Assembly: GCA_003210315.1 (NCBI GenBank)
Contig: QCVQ01000001.1
Location: forward strand, 62,001-126,000
Direction of reading: 5' to 3'
From: Synechococcus sp. AG-686-F08
GTDB taxonomy: Bacteria > Cyanobacteriota > Cyanobacteriia > PCC-6307 > Cyanobiaceae
DNA length: 64,000 bases
Shown: in pieces, positions 41,987-52,096 of the stretch
Numbering within the stretch: the first letter of the stretch is position 1
Layout: every line of letters starts with the position of its first letter
Program-made: the position numbers and the translations under genes
Notes under the pieces: model-generated
The model's database searches: none
Told to the model about the DNA's origin: nothing
Seen by the model: only the letters and a program-made list of their open reading frames with translations

Positions 41987-42151
41987 GTGGCTGAATTCAT
42001 CGATCCAATTGCTTCGGGAAGCTCCCTCAGCCTTCTAGGCAGTTTGGTTGGTGCAGCGGCACTCGGAATTTTCGCTCTGTGGCAGAACGATACGGAAAAC
42101 GATGATGACGACTCGTCTCCAGGTGGTGGCTTGATGCAACCCGTCGCTTAA
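41987..42151 (+). CDS. small (54 aa) membrane protein, not in supplied ORF track
   Basis: GTG-initiated frame MAEFIDPIASGSSLSLLGSLVGAAALGIFALWQNDTENDDDDSSPGGGLMQPVA*, one TM helix and acidic tail; a strong terminator follows at 42180. Confidence 0.6.
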   Translation: MAEFIDPIASGSSLSLLGSLVGAAALGIFALWQNDTENDDDDSSPGGGLMQPVA

Positions 42152-42179
42152 ACGGGCTCCGCTCACATTTAGTCATAGG

Positions 42180-42206
42180 AATCACCCATTTGGGTGATTT
42201 TTTTTA
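42180..42206 (+). terminator. Rho-independent terminator downstream of the 54-aa ORF
   Basis: AATCACCCA-TT-TGGGTGATT followed by T-tract. Confidence 0.9.
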
Positions 42207-42248
42207 TGCATTGATCGTTGACTCTGGTGAGGTGCCCCGAGGCGGACT

Positions 42249-42755
42249 ATGCCAATAAAGCCGCTTGACTTCCTTAAACAATGGCCAGGGATTTCATGCT
42301 TCAGCCCTGTGCTGCTGCTGCTCGTCACGGCACCTGTTCATGCTCAATCTTGGGCAGCTGTGGATGCCTTGCGCAACAAGCTCACGTCCCACGGCGTGAG
42401 GGTGATTCAACGGAATTGCTCAACACGGGGATTGCAGGGTGCTTACCACCCGAAAAATGACACCTTGATCGTGTGTCGCACTCACCGCAATGCCGCACAG
42501 GTTTGGAACACCCTGGCTCACGAAGCGACGCACAGAATGCAGCGCTGCGCCGGTGGATCGATCACCCTTCCCAGTCAACATCGCATGATGTCTCGCGTGC
42601 TGAGACGGGAAACACCGCAGGAGTGGAAATCAATTCGGGCTTATCCACGTAGTCAGCATCTCGCAGAGCTTGAGGCGCGCTATACGGCAAAACTTCCCGC
42701 CAACGATGTCATGAAGCTGTTCGATCGCTATTGCGGATCAACAGTTCGCGTCTAA
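42249..42755 (+). CDS. secreted hypothetical protein with HExxH (HEATH) motif
   Basis: Signal peptide LLLLVTAPVHAQ; VWNTLAHEATHRMQRCAGG; downstream LAELEARYTAKLPA. Confidence 0.65.
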   Translation: MPIKPLDFLKQWPGISCFSPVLLLLVTAPVHAQSWAAVDALRNKLTSHGVRVIQRNCSTRGLQGAYHPKNDTLIVCRTHRNAAQVWNTLAHEATHRMQRCAGGSITLPSQHRMMSRVLRRETPQEWKSIRAYPRSQHLAELEARYTAKLPANDVMKLFDRYCGSTVRV

Positions 42756-42790
42756 AAACACCTCTCTCACTAACGAATACCAACAGGTTT

Positions 42791-43270
42791 ATGAATAATC
42801 TTCTTCTCCAATTAGCTATGGCAGCCCTTGGGCAAATGTCTGGAGGTGGACTGTCTCAAATGCCGCTCAACATTCCATCGAGGCCTTTTCCCGTCAGTCG
42901 CCAGAGCCGACCTTTGTATCCCACACGCTCAGTTAAAGCCGCCAATCTTCAGGTTGCCACCTTGGCAACGACCACCTGTTTGATGCGATCAGGTTCAATC
43001 GGGCGTGGAGAGGCTGTCGCGTTGTTGGAACGTCAAGGACAAACCTGGGGATGGCCTAGGACTTGGGGACAACGCATTCCGTTGAGGAGCGTGGATCAGG
43101 CCATCCAATCAGCCGGTGGTTGCAATGCTCTCTTGCAGAGGGCTCGCGAAGCTGCCCCAAGACGCACAGCCACAATTCCTGCAACCCACCGAGGCAGAAC
43201 GTACGGAGACAGAGGTTATGGAGTCAATCAAAGTGAACGTGAAGGGTTTGGATTAGCTCCTTATCGTTGA
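42791..43270 (+). CDS. hypothetical protein
   Basis: MNNLLLQLAMAALGQMSGGGLSQMPLNI...; internal start at 42791 avoids overlap with the upstream gene; convergent with ctp. Confidence 0.5.
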   Translation: MNNLLLQLAMAALGQMSGGGLSQMPLNIPSRPFPVSRQSRPLYPTRSVKAANLQVATLATTTCLMRSGSIGRGEAVALLERQGQTWGWPRTWGQRIPLRSVDQAIQSAGGCNALLQRAREAAPRRTATIPATHRGRTYGDRGYGVNQSEREGFGLAPYR

Positions 43271-44622
43271 AGTGCCGACTGAAGGTTCGCAGCACCTGGT
43301 TGATAGGTGTTGCCAGCTTTCGTGGCTTGCAATGCTTTGAGCAGGGTGGTTTCCGCTACTCGATACTGACCATCTTTATTGGTCCCCAACTGTTCAACAG
43401 TGAGGGTTTTAATTTCTTTCTCACTCATCTCCACGGGAACATCCGGCTGGATGCCGTTTTTGTGAATGTCGGTTCCCTTGGGTGTGAGGTATTTCGCAAT
43501 CGTGACGGTCATCCCAGATCCGTCAGAGAGGCCTCTCACGGATTGAACGAGTCCTTTGCCAAACGTTTTTTGGCCCACAAGAAGCCCGCGCTCATTGTCT
43601 TGAAGAGCTCCTGAAAGGATTTCGCTGGCACTCGCTGAGCCTTCGTTGACCAACACCACGACTGGACGCTCGGTTAGGGCATTCCCAGTGGCGCGGCGCA
43701 CGTCTTGAATGCCTTCACGGGTTTTCGTGCTGACAATCGTTCCTTCATCCAGCCACTGACGAGCAATGTCGACGCTGGCTTCAAGCAATCCACCTGGATT
43801 GCTGCGTAAATCAAGGACGTAACCCTGAGATCCTTGCTTCTCCAGCTCGCGAATCGCTGCACGCATCTCTTTGGATGCAATGGCATTGAACTGCTTCAGG
43901 CGGATGTAACCCACCTTGGTGCCATTGGCACTGGTGTTGAGTTGGCTATCAACGGCCTGAATTGCGATACGCGCCCGCACGAGGGGCACGTCGATGACAG
44001 AGCCATTACGGCGTAAACCCAGGACCACGTCACTTCCTTCCGTTCCACGGATGAGCTTCACCGCATCTTCCGTGGTCATCCCCTTGGTGGGTTGACCATC
44101 AATCGAAACGATGACGTCTTTGGGTTGGACCCCGGCTTTGGAGGCAGGTGTTCCTTCGATTGGCGACACCACAACGATCTCTTTGGTGTCTTTGTCCAGT
44201 GAAATTTGAATGCCGACCCCGGTGAGTTCACCTGACGTGTCGATTTGCATTTCCTTGAACTCTTTTGGGTCCAGGAATCGGGTGTAAGGGTCGTCAAGAC
44301 TCGCCAACATGCCTCGAATCGCTTCATACGATTCCGCTGTTCCGGCATAGGACTTGGCAAGCAAATCCTTTCGAAGAACGGTCCACTGATCGAGGTCATA
44401 ACCGCCCGATGAATCCAGGAAATCTCGATAGACGATCTGCCATACCTGATCAATCACCTCTTTGGGACTGTTGGTGATCGACGAGGAGGCCGTACTGGGC
44501 AAACCCAAACCAGGATTCGCCACAACCACGGCCGCAGTGACTGCGCCTGCACCCAGAGCTACAAACCAGATGCGACGTTGAGAACCTTTGATGCCGAATT
44601 TTTTAGCGCGCATGCTGTCCAT
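43261..44622 (-). CDS. carboxyl-terminal processing protease (S41 family)
   Basis: PDZ domain (GVGIQISLDKDTKEIVVVSPIEGTPASKAGVQPKDVIVSIDG), GYVLDLRSNPGGLLEASVDIA, VLVNEGSASASEILSGALQDNERGLLVGQKTFGKGLVQ. Confidence 0.95.
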   Translation of the reverse strand: MDSMRAKKFGIKGSQRRIWFVALGAGAVTAAVVVANPGLGLPSTASSSITNSPKEVIDQVWQIVYRDFLDSSGGYDLDQWTVLRKDLLAKSYAGTAESYEAIRGMLASLDDPYTRFLDPKEFKEMQIDTSGELTGVGIQISLDKDTKEIVVVSPIEGTPASKAGVQPKDVIVSIDGQPTKGMTTEDAVKLIRGTEGSDVVLGLRRNGSVIDVPLVRARIAIQAVDSQLNTSANGTKVGYIRLKQFNAIASKEMRAAIRELEKQGSQGYVLDLRSNPGGLLEASVDIARQWLDEGTIVSTKTREGIQDVRRATGNALTERPVVVLVNEGSASASEILSGALQDNERGLLVGQKTFGKGLVQSVRGLSDGSGMTVTIAKYLTPKGTDIHKNGIQPDVPVEMSEKEIKTLTVEQLGTNKDGQYRVAETTLLKALQATKAGNTYQPGAANLQSALQR

Positions 44623-44649
44623 TAGGACCTTTTCAGCACCTTAACGACA

Positions 44650-45846
44650 TCAGTCGGGTTCAACCCAGCGACCGTCGTCTTTGATCAACTGCACTAGGGC
44701 CTCAACACCCTCTGACTCGGGGACTTTTCGGATCTCATCTCGATTGCGATAGAGAGCGATCACCCCAGGTCCCTTACCCACATAACCGTAGTCAGCATCT
44801 GCCATCTCGCCAGGACCGTTGACAATGCAACCCATCACCGCAATGTCGAGGCCGGTGAGATGACAGGTGGCGTTTCGGACCTGATGAAGCACCTCTTCAA
44901 GATTAAACAAAGTGCGACCGCAGCTCGGACAGGCCACGTACTCAACCATCGTCTTGCGGATTCCCAACGCCTGCAAGATCGAAAAGCAAACGGGAATTTC
45001 CTTTTCAGGGGCTTCTGTTAAGGACACACGAAGGGTGTCGCCAAGGCCTTCCGCCAGCAGCGTTGCAATTCCGGCCGTGCTCTTGATCCGCCCGTAGTCG
45101 CCATCACCTGCTTCGGTCACTCCCAAATGCAGTGGGTAGTTGAACCCTTCCTGATCCATGGTGTCGGCCATCAATCGGTATGCAGCCAGCATCACGGGTG
45201 CACGGGATGCCTTCATCGAAATCACAATGTTGTGAAAATCGAGTGAATCGCAGATGCGTACAAACTCCATGGCCGACTCGACCATTCCTTGAGGCGTATC
45301 TCCATAGGTGAACAGCATGCGTTCAGCTAAAGAGCCGTGATTCACTCCAATCCTTAAGGCCTTGTTTTGCTCTTTCAGCACCTGCACGAGAGGAGCAAAG
45401 GTTTCCTTGATTCGATCGCCAATCGCATCAAACTCCTCTTTGCTGAACTCCTGGCGATCGGGATCCGGTTTGTCGAAAACAAATAACCCAGGATTGATGC
45501 GCACTTTGTCGACGTGCTTCGCAACTTCCAAGGCGATGCGTGTGCCGTTGTGATGAACATCAGCCACGAGGGGAATTTTGTATCCCTGAGCTCGAAGCGC
45601 TGAGCGAATCTTTCCCATCGCTATGGCATGACCGATCGACGGAGTCGTGACACGTACGATTTCGCATCCGGCATCGGCTAGGCGAATAATTCCAGCGACC
45701 GAACCGTCGATATCCAGTGTGTCTTCATTGATCATCGATTGCACCGCAATCGGGTGCTCACTTCCGATGGGCACATCTCCGACCATCACCGTGCGAGTAA
45801 CCCGGCGATGAATCTTTGTGTCGTAACGCTGCGAGGCGGTCATCAA
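44650..45846 (-). CDS. ispG: (E)-4-hydroxy-3-methylbut-2-enyl-diphosphate synthase
   Basis: [93 protein letters not shown]. Confidence 0.97.
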   Translation of the reverse strand: MMTASQRYDTKIHRRVTRTVMVGDVPIGSEHPIAVQSMINEDTLDIDGSVAGIIRLADAGCEIVRVTTPSIGHAIAMGKIRSALRAQGYKIPLVADVHHNGTRIALEVAKHVDKVRINPGLFVFDKPDPDRQEFSKEEFDAIGDRIKETFAPLVQVLKEQNKALRIGVNHGSLAERMLFTYGDTPQGMVESAMEFVRICDSLDFHNIVISMKASRAPVMLAAYRLMADTMDQEGFNYPLHLGVTEAGDGDYGRIKSTAGIATLLAEGLGDTLRVSLTEAPEKEIPVCFSILQALGIRKTMVEYVACPSCGRTLFNLEEVLHQVRNATCHLTGLDIAVMGCIVNGPGEMADADYGYVGKGPGVIALYRNRDEIRKVPESEGVEALVQLIKDDGRWVEPD

Positions 45847-46442
45847 CGATCGCTCGAATCTGGGGTTAACCCTGACACAACCCCGTTCAGTGCGTCTTTG
45901 ACCTGAGTTAGATCAGCGATGAACAGCGAGCGTGGTTTCCCAGGCTCCCGAGAAGGATTGCGCAACAGGTAGGAGGGGTGAAAACTCGGCATCACAAAAC
46001 GCCCTTTCCACTGCGTCCACTGACCTCGTAAGCGACTAATCGGTGTGCGGCTTTCGAGCAGTGATGCTGAGGCCGTTGCGCCAAGAATCAACAGGACCTC
46101 AGGATTGACCTCCAAAATTTGACGATCAAGCCACGGTCTGCAGGCCTTGAGCTCAACAGGGGTTGGACGTCGATTGCCAGGGGGGCGGCATTTGATCAAG
46201 TTGCAGATATAGATGTCGTCTTCTTGATCAAGACCAACCTCCGTTAGGGATGCGTCCAAGAGGCGTCCGGAACGGCCAACAAAGGGACGACCTTGCGCAT
46301 CCTCATCAGCCCCTGGCGCCTCTCCAATCACCATCAGCCGCGCTGAAGGCTGGCCGCGGCTGACCACAACATGCTTGCGTTCTTTCGCTAAGTCACAGCG
46401 CTGGCACTGGAGACAGGATGCCTCTAAGTCTTCTAACGACAC
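45843..46442 (-). CDS. uracil-DNA glycosylase, family 4-like
   Basis: [70 protein letters not shown]. Confidence 0.93.
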   Translation of the reverse strand: MSLEDLEASCLQCQRCDLAKERKHVVVSRGQPSARLMVIGEAPGADEDAQGRPFVGRSGRLLDASLTEVGLDQEDDIYICNLIKCRPPGNRRPTPVELKACRPWLDRQILEVNPEVLLILGATASASLLESRTPISRLRGQWTQWKGRFVMPSFHPSYLLRNPSREPGKPRSLFIADLTQVKDALNGVVSGLTPDSSDR

Positions 46443-46468
46443 GCGCTTGGATCGCTCAGTTCAAAACC

Positions 46469-46873
46469 CTATGAGCCAATGGAACCTGGCTGCAGCACCA
46501 AGGTGAGAAACGGCTGTCCCTCTGGATCCTCCATCCAGCATTCCGCTCCAAACGATTCAAGACGGGCGGCTTCGCGCCGCCGCGCCCCCAAGGCTTCCAG
46601 TTGCTCGATCCACCCTCCGAGTTCAGCGTCGGGATGTTTGTTTCCGATCCGTTGAAAACAAGGGGCCAGGGCCGCACCGCGAACGGGCCAAGGGCGTTGA
46701 CGAGAAGGGCGATAAATCTGAAGCGTTCCTCCCATTGGTAGAGACACCATCCAGTGCTGGTCTGACAGTCCTGCGCGGCACGAACATCCCAGAGCCTTCG
46801 CATAAAACTCAGCTAGCGATTGGGGATTGTTCGCCGCCAATACCCAACTCAGAGAGGTCGTTTCAGCTGACAT
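46469..46873 (-). CDS. VOC (glyoxalase/bleomycin resistance) superfamily protein
   Basis: LSWVLAANNPQSLAEFYAKALG...GGWIEQLEALGARR...CWMEDPEGQPFLTLV. Confidence 0.75.
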   Translation of the reverse strand: MSAETTSLSWVLAANNPQSLAEFYAKALGCSCRAGLSDQHWMVSLPMGGTLQIYRPSRQRPWPVRGAALAPCFQRIGNKHPDAELGGWIEQLEALGARRREAARLESFGAECWMEDPEGQPFLTLVLQPGSIGS

Positions 46874-46994
46874 GGTCGGCAAGGTCAACATTTCGAACCA
46901 GGCTGTCATCAGCACATCGGTGTTGTCACTGACGCCACATCAGGCAGGATGTTGTTTCACATATCCGAGCATCCATCGAGGGGGTGCCGTGCTG

Positions 46995-48173
46995 ATGCCA
47001 GGCCCCCCATCTCTCTCGCACCGAGCTTTGGCTCTGCAGCCATCGCTCACACTTGCCATCAGCGCCCGAGCAAAAGCCCTGCAGCAGCAGGGTGTGGATG
47101 TTTGCAGCCTGAGTGCAGGCGAGCCTGATTTCGGGACGCCAGAGTTCATTGTTGAGGCAACGATCCAGGCCCTTAGGGATGGCATCACGCGTTACGGGCC
47201 GGCGGCTGGTGATCCGGAGCTGCGCGCAGCCATCGCTCAGAAATTGAGTCTTGAAAACAACATCCCAACCAAAACTGATCAGGTCTTGGTGACCAATGGC
47301 GGCAAACAGGCGATTTACAACCTGTTCCAAGTTCTTTTGAACCCCGGCGATGAAGTGATCATCCCGGCCCCGTATTGGTTGAGTTATCCAGAAATTGTTC
47401 GCTTGGCCGGGGGCAAGCCGGTCACGGTGGCGACGTCGGCATCCGATGGTTTTGGCCTTGATCTGAACAAGATTGAACAATCCATCACCCCGCTAACCAA
47501 GGTTTTGGTGCTCAATTCACCGGGCAACCCAACAGGTCGTGTGTTGTGTCTTAGTGAACTGGAAGCCTTGGCAGAGCTTGTGCGAAAGCATCCAAATCTG
47601 ATGGTAATGAGCGATGAGATCTATGAATATCTGTTGGAAGACGGTGAATCCCACCACAGTTTTGCCGCCGTAGCCCCAGATCTCAGAGAGCGTTGTTTTG
47701 TGGTGAACGGTTTTGCCAAAGGCTGGGCCATGACCGGTTGGCGACTTGGATATCTCAGTGGTGACAGCACGGTGATCAAGGCCGCGGCCGCTCTTCAAAG
47801 CCAAAGCACCAGCAATGTGTGCAGTTTTGCTCAACGGGGAGCTTTGGCGGCGCTTCAGGGGTCTCGGGACTGCGTCCGTGCAATGGCCGCTAGCTACAAC
47901 ACCCGGCGTGCTGAGCTCTGCAATGGGCTTCAACAAATGGATGGCATCACCCTCGTGCCGCCAAGAGGGGCGTTTTATGCGTTTCCTCGCTTGCCTGATG
48001 CAATTACCGATTCGCTGGCCTTTTGTGAGCGTGCTCTTGAGGAGGAAGGATTGGCAATTGTTCCTGGTGGGGCCTTTGGCGATGATCGTTGCGTCAGGCT
48101 GTCATGTGCCGTCTCGCGTGAGACGATTTCGGATGGGCTGAGTCGGTTTCAGAGTTTGCTGACTCGTCCATAA
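46995..48173 (+). CDS. pyridoxal phosphate-dependent (aspartate-type) aminotransferase
   Basis: VCSLSAGEPDFGTPEFI, GKQAIYNLFQVLLNPGDEVIIPAPYWLSYPE, LNSPGNPTGRV, MSDEIYEYLLE, GFAKGWAMTGWRLGY. Start at 46995 preferred over 46827. Confidence 0.92.
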   Translation: MPGPPSLSHRALALQPSLTLAISARAKALQQQGVDVCSLSAGEPDFGTPEFIVEATIQALRDGITRYGPAAGDPELRAAIAQKLSLENNIPTKTDQVLVTNGGKQAIYNLFQVLLNPGDEVIIPAPYWLSYPEIVRLAGGKPVTVATSASDGFGLDLNKIEQSITPLTKVLVLNSPGNPTGRVLCLSELEALAELVRKHPNLMVMSDEIYEYLLEDGESHHSFAAVAPDLRERCFVVNGFAKGWAMTGWRLGYLSGDSTVIKAAAALQSQSTSNVCSFAQRGALAALQGSRDCVRAMAASYNTRRAELCNGLQQMDGITLVPPRGAFYAFPRLPDAITDSLAFCERALEEEGLAIVPGGAFGDDRCVRLSCAVSRETISDGLSRFQSLLTRP

Positions 48174-48191
48174 CCCCAACATTTTTCAAGC

Positions 48192-49106
48192 ATGACCAAC
48201 CCTTTGACTCGGGTCCGAAAAAAAGGGGCCGTTGTTCTTTTGGCTCTTCTTTGTAGCCAGGGCGCAACGGTCCTTCCCGCTAATGCGCAAGCAACACTTC
48301 GGATCGGAGCGATACCCGATCAAAACCCCGAGCGGTTGAACCGTCGTTACGGTCAACTTGCCTCAGAACTAAGCGACTCACTCAAGGTTCCTGTGCGGTA
48401 CGTGCCAGTGAGCAATTACCCAGCAGCCGTGAGTGCCTTTAGAACCGGAAGTCTGGATCTTGTTTGGTTTGGAGGGCTCACAGGCATTCAGGCCCGTCTT
48501 CAAACACCAGGTGCCCAGGTTTTGGCACAACGGGCGATCGACGCCAAGTTCAATAGCGTCTTTATTGCCAATACCTCAGCAGGTTTACAACCCATCAGAA
48601 GCATTGATGGTCTGAAATCCCTGAAAGGAAAGCGCTTCACCTTTGGATCAGAAAGTTCCACCTCGGGACGACTGATGCCTCAGCATTTTCTGGCCCAAGC
48701 GGGCGTGACTCCCAAGCAATTCGCTGGTGGACAAGCAGGCTTCAGTGGAAGCCACGATGCCACGATCGCTTTGGTGCAGAGCGGCTCTTATCAGGCTGGT
48801 GCTGTTAGTGAGCCCGTCTGGAATGTGGCCGTTAAGAACGGGAAAGTGGATCCCTCAAAAGTGAAGGTGATTTGGAAAACGCCTCCTTTTGGGAATTACC
48901 ACTGGGTGGTACGCCCCAATCTTGATCAACGTTTTGGGAAGGGATTCACCACCAAACTCCAAAAGGCCATTTTGGGTTTAACCCCCGCCAACGAGCGGCA
49001 GAAAACCATCTTGGAGTTGTTTGCAGCCAAACGTTTTATTTCAGCGCAGGACTCTCAATATCAACCGATTGAGGAGGTGGGTCGTCAGCTCGGCAAGATC
49101 CGTTGA
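48192..49106 (+). CDS. PhnD-like ABC transporter substrate-binding protein (phosphonate/selenate-type)
   Basis: Signal peptide, LRIGAIPDQNPERLNRRYGQLASELSDSLKVPVRYVPVSNYPAAVSAFRTGSLDLVWFGGLTGIQAR, FGSESSTSGRLMPQHFL. Confidence 0.85.
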   Translation: MTNPLTRVRKKGAVVLLALLCSQGATVLPANAQATLRIGAIPDQNPERLNRRYGQLASELSDSLKVPVRYVPVSNYPAAVSAFRTGSLDLVWFGGLTGIQARLQTPGAQVLAQRAIDAKFNSVFIANTSAGLQPIRSIDGLKSLKGKRFTFGSESSTSGRLMPQHFLAQAGVTPKQFAGGQAGFSGSHDATIALVQSGSYQAGAVSEPVWNVAVKNGKVDPSKVKVIWKTPPFGNYHWVVRPNLDQRFGKGFTTKLQKAILGLTPANERQKTILELFAAKRFISAQDSQYQPIEEVGRQLGKIR

Positions 49107-49864
49107 CCTCTCTCCTTGAGTTGGTAAACGTCAGCCTGAGTGGCCCGAGAGGAGATCGACTGCGTTCGATTTCCCTCTCGGTGTTTGAGGGGGAGCGGAT
49201 CGCTCTGTTGGGACGAAGTGGGGCCGGTAAGAGCACGTTGTTGGCCATCGCTAATGGCAGTCTTCGTTCTGAACAGGGAGAGGTGCGTTGGTGTGGTGCG
49301 TCGATTCGCAGCATGCCTCGCCGCAAAAGAAGGGAGATTGGAATGCTCTGGCAAGACCTGCTGCTTGTGGAGGAGCTCAGCGTTGGACAGAACGTCAACA
49401 GCGGTGCATTGGGCCGTCACAACCTGATCTGGGGACTGGCAAATTTGTTATTCAACGTGGATCAATCTGCTTGCAAACATTGCCTTCAGCGGGCAGGTCT
49501 GGATGCTGATCTAATCGAGCGTGGATTGATCGACGCTCCGATTCGTCAGCTATCAGGAGGACAGAGACAACGCGTGGCTCTTGCCCGTTTGCTCCGTCAG
49601 CAACCGCAACTGATCCTGGCCGATGAACCGATCGCAAATTTGGATCCTGCAATCGCCTCTGACTTATTGGATCACTTGTTAAATCGTTCGCCAGAAGGGC
49701 AGCTGAATTGTGGCGCCAAGGCCATTGTGATCAGCTTGCATCAACCCGAACTCGTCCATCGCTTTGATCGTGTGATCGGTTTGCAAGAGGGGGAGCTTGT
49801 GATGGACCAACCTGCAGATCAACTCACTCCTGCTGATCTTTCGAGGTTGTACGAGGCCGGATGA
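49103..49864 (+). CDS. PhnC-like ABC transporter ATP-binding protein
   Basis: Walker A GRSGAGKSTLLAIANG, signature QLSGGQRQRVALARLL, Walker B LILADEPIANLDP; TTG start with 4 bp overlap. Confidence 0.92.
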   Translation: MTSLLELVNVSLSGPRGDRLRSISLSVFEGERIALLGRSGAGKSTLLAIANGSLRSEQGEVRWCGASIRSMPRRKRREIGMLWQDLLLVEELSVGQNVNSGALGRHNLIWGLANLLFNVDQSACKHCLQRAGLDADLIERGLIDAPIRQLSGGQRQRVALARLLRQQPQLILADEPIANLDPAIASDLLDHLLNRSPEGQLNCGAKAIVISLHQPELVHRFDRVIGLQEGELVMDQPADQLTPADLSRLYEAG

Positions 49865-51390
49865 ACCGCCCAAAACCAGCGGCACCCCTGCTCACTTTGT
49901 TGCCTGCGATGGCGCTGGTGCCCGTTTTGATCGTGACTTGGACAGGGCTCCATGGAGGCGGGCTGTCGATTTGGCAGCAATTCCTTTCGGGGGCGCTGCA
50001 TCCATCGTTGGATCCCGATGTCCTGCATGCGGTTTGGCATGGTCTGGGCGTCACCATGGCCACGGCTCTGCTCAGTTGGAGTCTCAGCTTGTTGTTTGGC
50101 GTGCTGCTCGGCAGCGTTTGTGCGGATGTGGTTTGGAGAAGCTGGTCTCTTCCTATCTGGCCAGCGACAGGGCTTCGCCGGGGCCTTGCGATCCCAAGAG
50201 CCGTGCATGAGCTGGTTTGGGGACTGTTGCTACTGCAGGTGTTTGGGCTCCATCCCTATGTGGCAGTCGCGGCTATCGCGATTCCATACAGCGCCCTTGT
50301 GGCAAGGATTTGGCGAGATCATCTCGACAGCGCAGACCATCGCCCTCTTGAGGCCTTGATCAGCGCTGGGGTCCATCCGCTGTCCGCCTTGATGACGGCT
50401 CTTAACCCTGGGATGGGCGCCGTTTTAATGAGCTATGGGGGCTACCGGCTCGAATGTGCCTTGCGAAGCGCGACCTTGCTCGGGGTCTTTGGTTTGGGGG
50501 GACTTGGCACCGAACTGCAACTCACCTTGCAGTCCTTGCAGTTCCGAGAGCTGTGGACTGGTTTATGGGTGTTAGCGGCTGTGATGTTGCTTCTTGAGCA
50601 GCTGTTGAGGCTTTGGCGAAAACGGTCTGGAGTCGGCGTTCATGGTCAGCGACGCATGCTGTTGTTCGGCACCTTGGCGATCGTTTTGGGAGTGATCGGC
50701 ACGTTTTGGTTACGGCTCATCGTTCCTGATCAGTTTTCAGGTCTCAGTTGGATCGGGCTGGAGGTTCCTTCTTGGACCCAACTGAATCTCGCTGCCACTG
50801 AACTTCCCTGGTACCCCATGATTTTGGAAACCCTGGGTCTCACCGTGTTGGCTGCGGGGATTGCGATCGGCCTTCCACCTGTGGCCTTGCTCCTTTGGCC
50901 CTCGCCCAGGTGGCATCAGTGTTGCTCGATTTTCTGGGCTTGCATGCGCTGGATCCCACCACCATTGATGGTGCTTCTGCTGCTGCTTAGCAATCGGCCG
51001 AGCCTGGCGATTGGTGCCTTGGCGATCGGTCTTCACAACAGTGGGGTGATGGGGCGTTTGCTGCTCGAAGGTCTCCAGCAACAAAGCGGCCAGCGGCAAG
51101 ACGCCCTTAGAGCGATTGGGAGTTCAGAGCGGATCAGTTGGTTGTACGGCCTGCTCAGTCCTCAAAGCCCTAGTTATCTGGCTTATGGGGCTTACCGCAG
51201 TGATGTGATTCTGCGCGAAACAGTGGTGGTGGGAGTGATCGGGGGAAGTGGTTTGGGCTGGCAGCTGCTGGAATCACTCAGCTCCTTTCATTGGGCTGCA
51301 GTGGTTTTAGTGCTTTGTTGCTATTGCGCTCTCACGATCAGTGGGGAAGCACTCAGTGACCGCTGCCGTTCTCTCTGGCTGCAAAGCTGA
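49861..51390 (+). CDS. PhnE-like ABC transporter permease, apparently fused double-length
   Basis: 509 aa, many TM helices; EAA-loop-like segments in both halves (PLEALISAGVHPLSALMTALNPGMGAVLMSYGGYRLECALRSATLLGVFGLGGLG and ALRAIGSSERISWLYGLLSPQSPSYLAYGAYRSDVILRETVVVGVIGGSGLG). Confidence 0.88.
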   Translation: MNRPKPAAPLLTLLPAMALVPVLIVTWTGLHGGGLSIWQQFLSGALHPSLDPDVLHAVWHGLGVTMATALLSWSLSLLFGVLLGSVCADVVWRSWSLPIWPATGLRRGLAIPRAVHELVWGLLLLQVFGLHPYVAVAAIAIPYSALVARIWRDHLDSADHRPLEALISAGVHPLSALMTALNPGMGAVLMSYGGYRLECALRSATLLGVFGLGGLGTELQLTLQSLQFRELWTGLWVLAAVMLLLEQLLRLWRKRSGVGVHGQRRMLLFGTLAIVLGVIGTFWLRLIVPDQFSGLSWIGLEVPSWTQLNLAATELPWYPMILETLGLTVLAAGIAIGLPPVALLLWPSPRWHQCCSIFWACMRWIPPPLMVLLLLLSNRPSLAIGALAIGLHNSGVMGRLLLEGLQQQSGQRQDALRAIGSSERISWLYGLLSPQSPSYLAYGAYRSDVILRETVVVGVIGGSGLGWQLLESLSSFHWAAVVLVLCCYCALTISGEALSDRCRSLWLQS

Positions 51391-51412
51391 CGTCTGGATT
51401 GCGTGACCGCCA

Positions 51413-52096
51413 GTGATGACAACAGCGCCCCGCCAGCTTGTCGTGATCGGGGATAGCAGTGTGTACGGATGGGGTGATCCAGAGGGGGGTGGATGGTGTG
51501 AACGCTTGCGGCGTCAATGGATGACGATGCCCTCAGCCCCCGTGGTGTACGGACTTGGCGTGCGTGGGGATGGCCTGGAGCGCATTGCACAGCGATGGCA
51601 GCAAGAGTGGAGTTGCCGCGGTGAGCTCCGTCGCAAACAGCCCGATGGTTTGCTGCTCTCGGTGGGACTGAATGACAGTGCAAGGGTGGGCCGGCCTGAT
51701 GGACGACAGCAATTAAGTGCTGAAGCGTTTCGCTTCGGGCTGGAGCAATTGCTTGCGGTGATGACGCCTGTCACGCAAGTCATGGTGATGGGTCTCAGCG
51801 TTGTTGATGAAGCGGTCATGCCCTTCGCTGACTGTCTTTGGTACAGCAATGAGGCAGTGGCTATTCATGAAGCGCAATTGGAGGAAACGTGTCTGGAAGC
51901 CGATGTTCCGTTCTTAAGCCTGCATCGAGCGATGGCAGCAGAGCCTGATTGGCTGACCTGGTTGGAACCTGACGGTATTCATCTCAACAGCACTGGTCAT
52001 CACTGGATTCATCAACGACTTCAGGAGTGGAAGCCTCTTCTCAATTGGGCTGGTTTGGAGCCCCATCGTCAGTTCACACCCTTGATGACCTCTTGA
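51413..52096 (+). CDS. SGNH/GDSL-type esterase family protein
   Basis: LVVIGDSSVYGWGDPEGGGWCERLR (GDS block), LLLSVGLNDSAR, LEPDGIHLNSTGHHWIHQRL (DxxH). Confidence 0.85.
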   Translation: MMTTAPRQLVVIGDSSVYGWGDPEGGGWCERLRRQWMTMPSAPVVYGLGVRGDGLERIAQRWQQEWSCRGELRRKQPDGLLLSVGLNDSARVGRPDGRQQLSAEAFRFGLEQLLAVMTPVTQVMVMGLSVVDEAVMPFADCLWYSNEAVAIHEAQLEETCLEADVPFLSLHRAMAAEPDWLTWLEPDGIHLNSTGHHWIHQRLQEWKPLLNWAGLEPHRQFTPLMTS

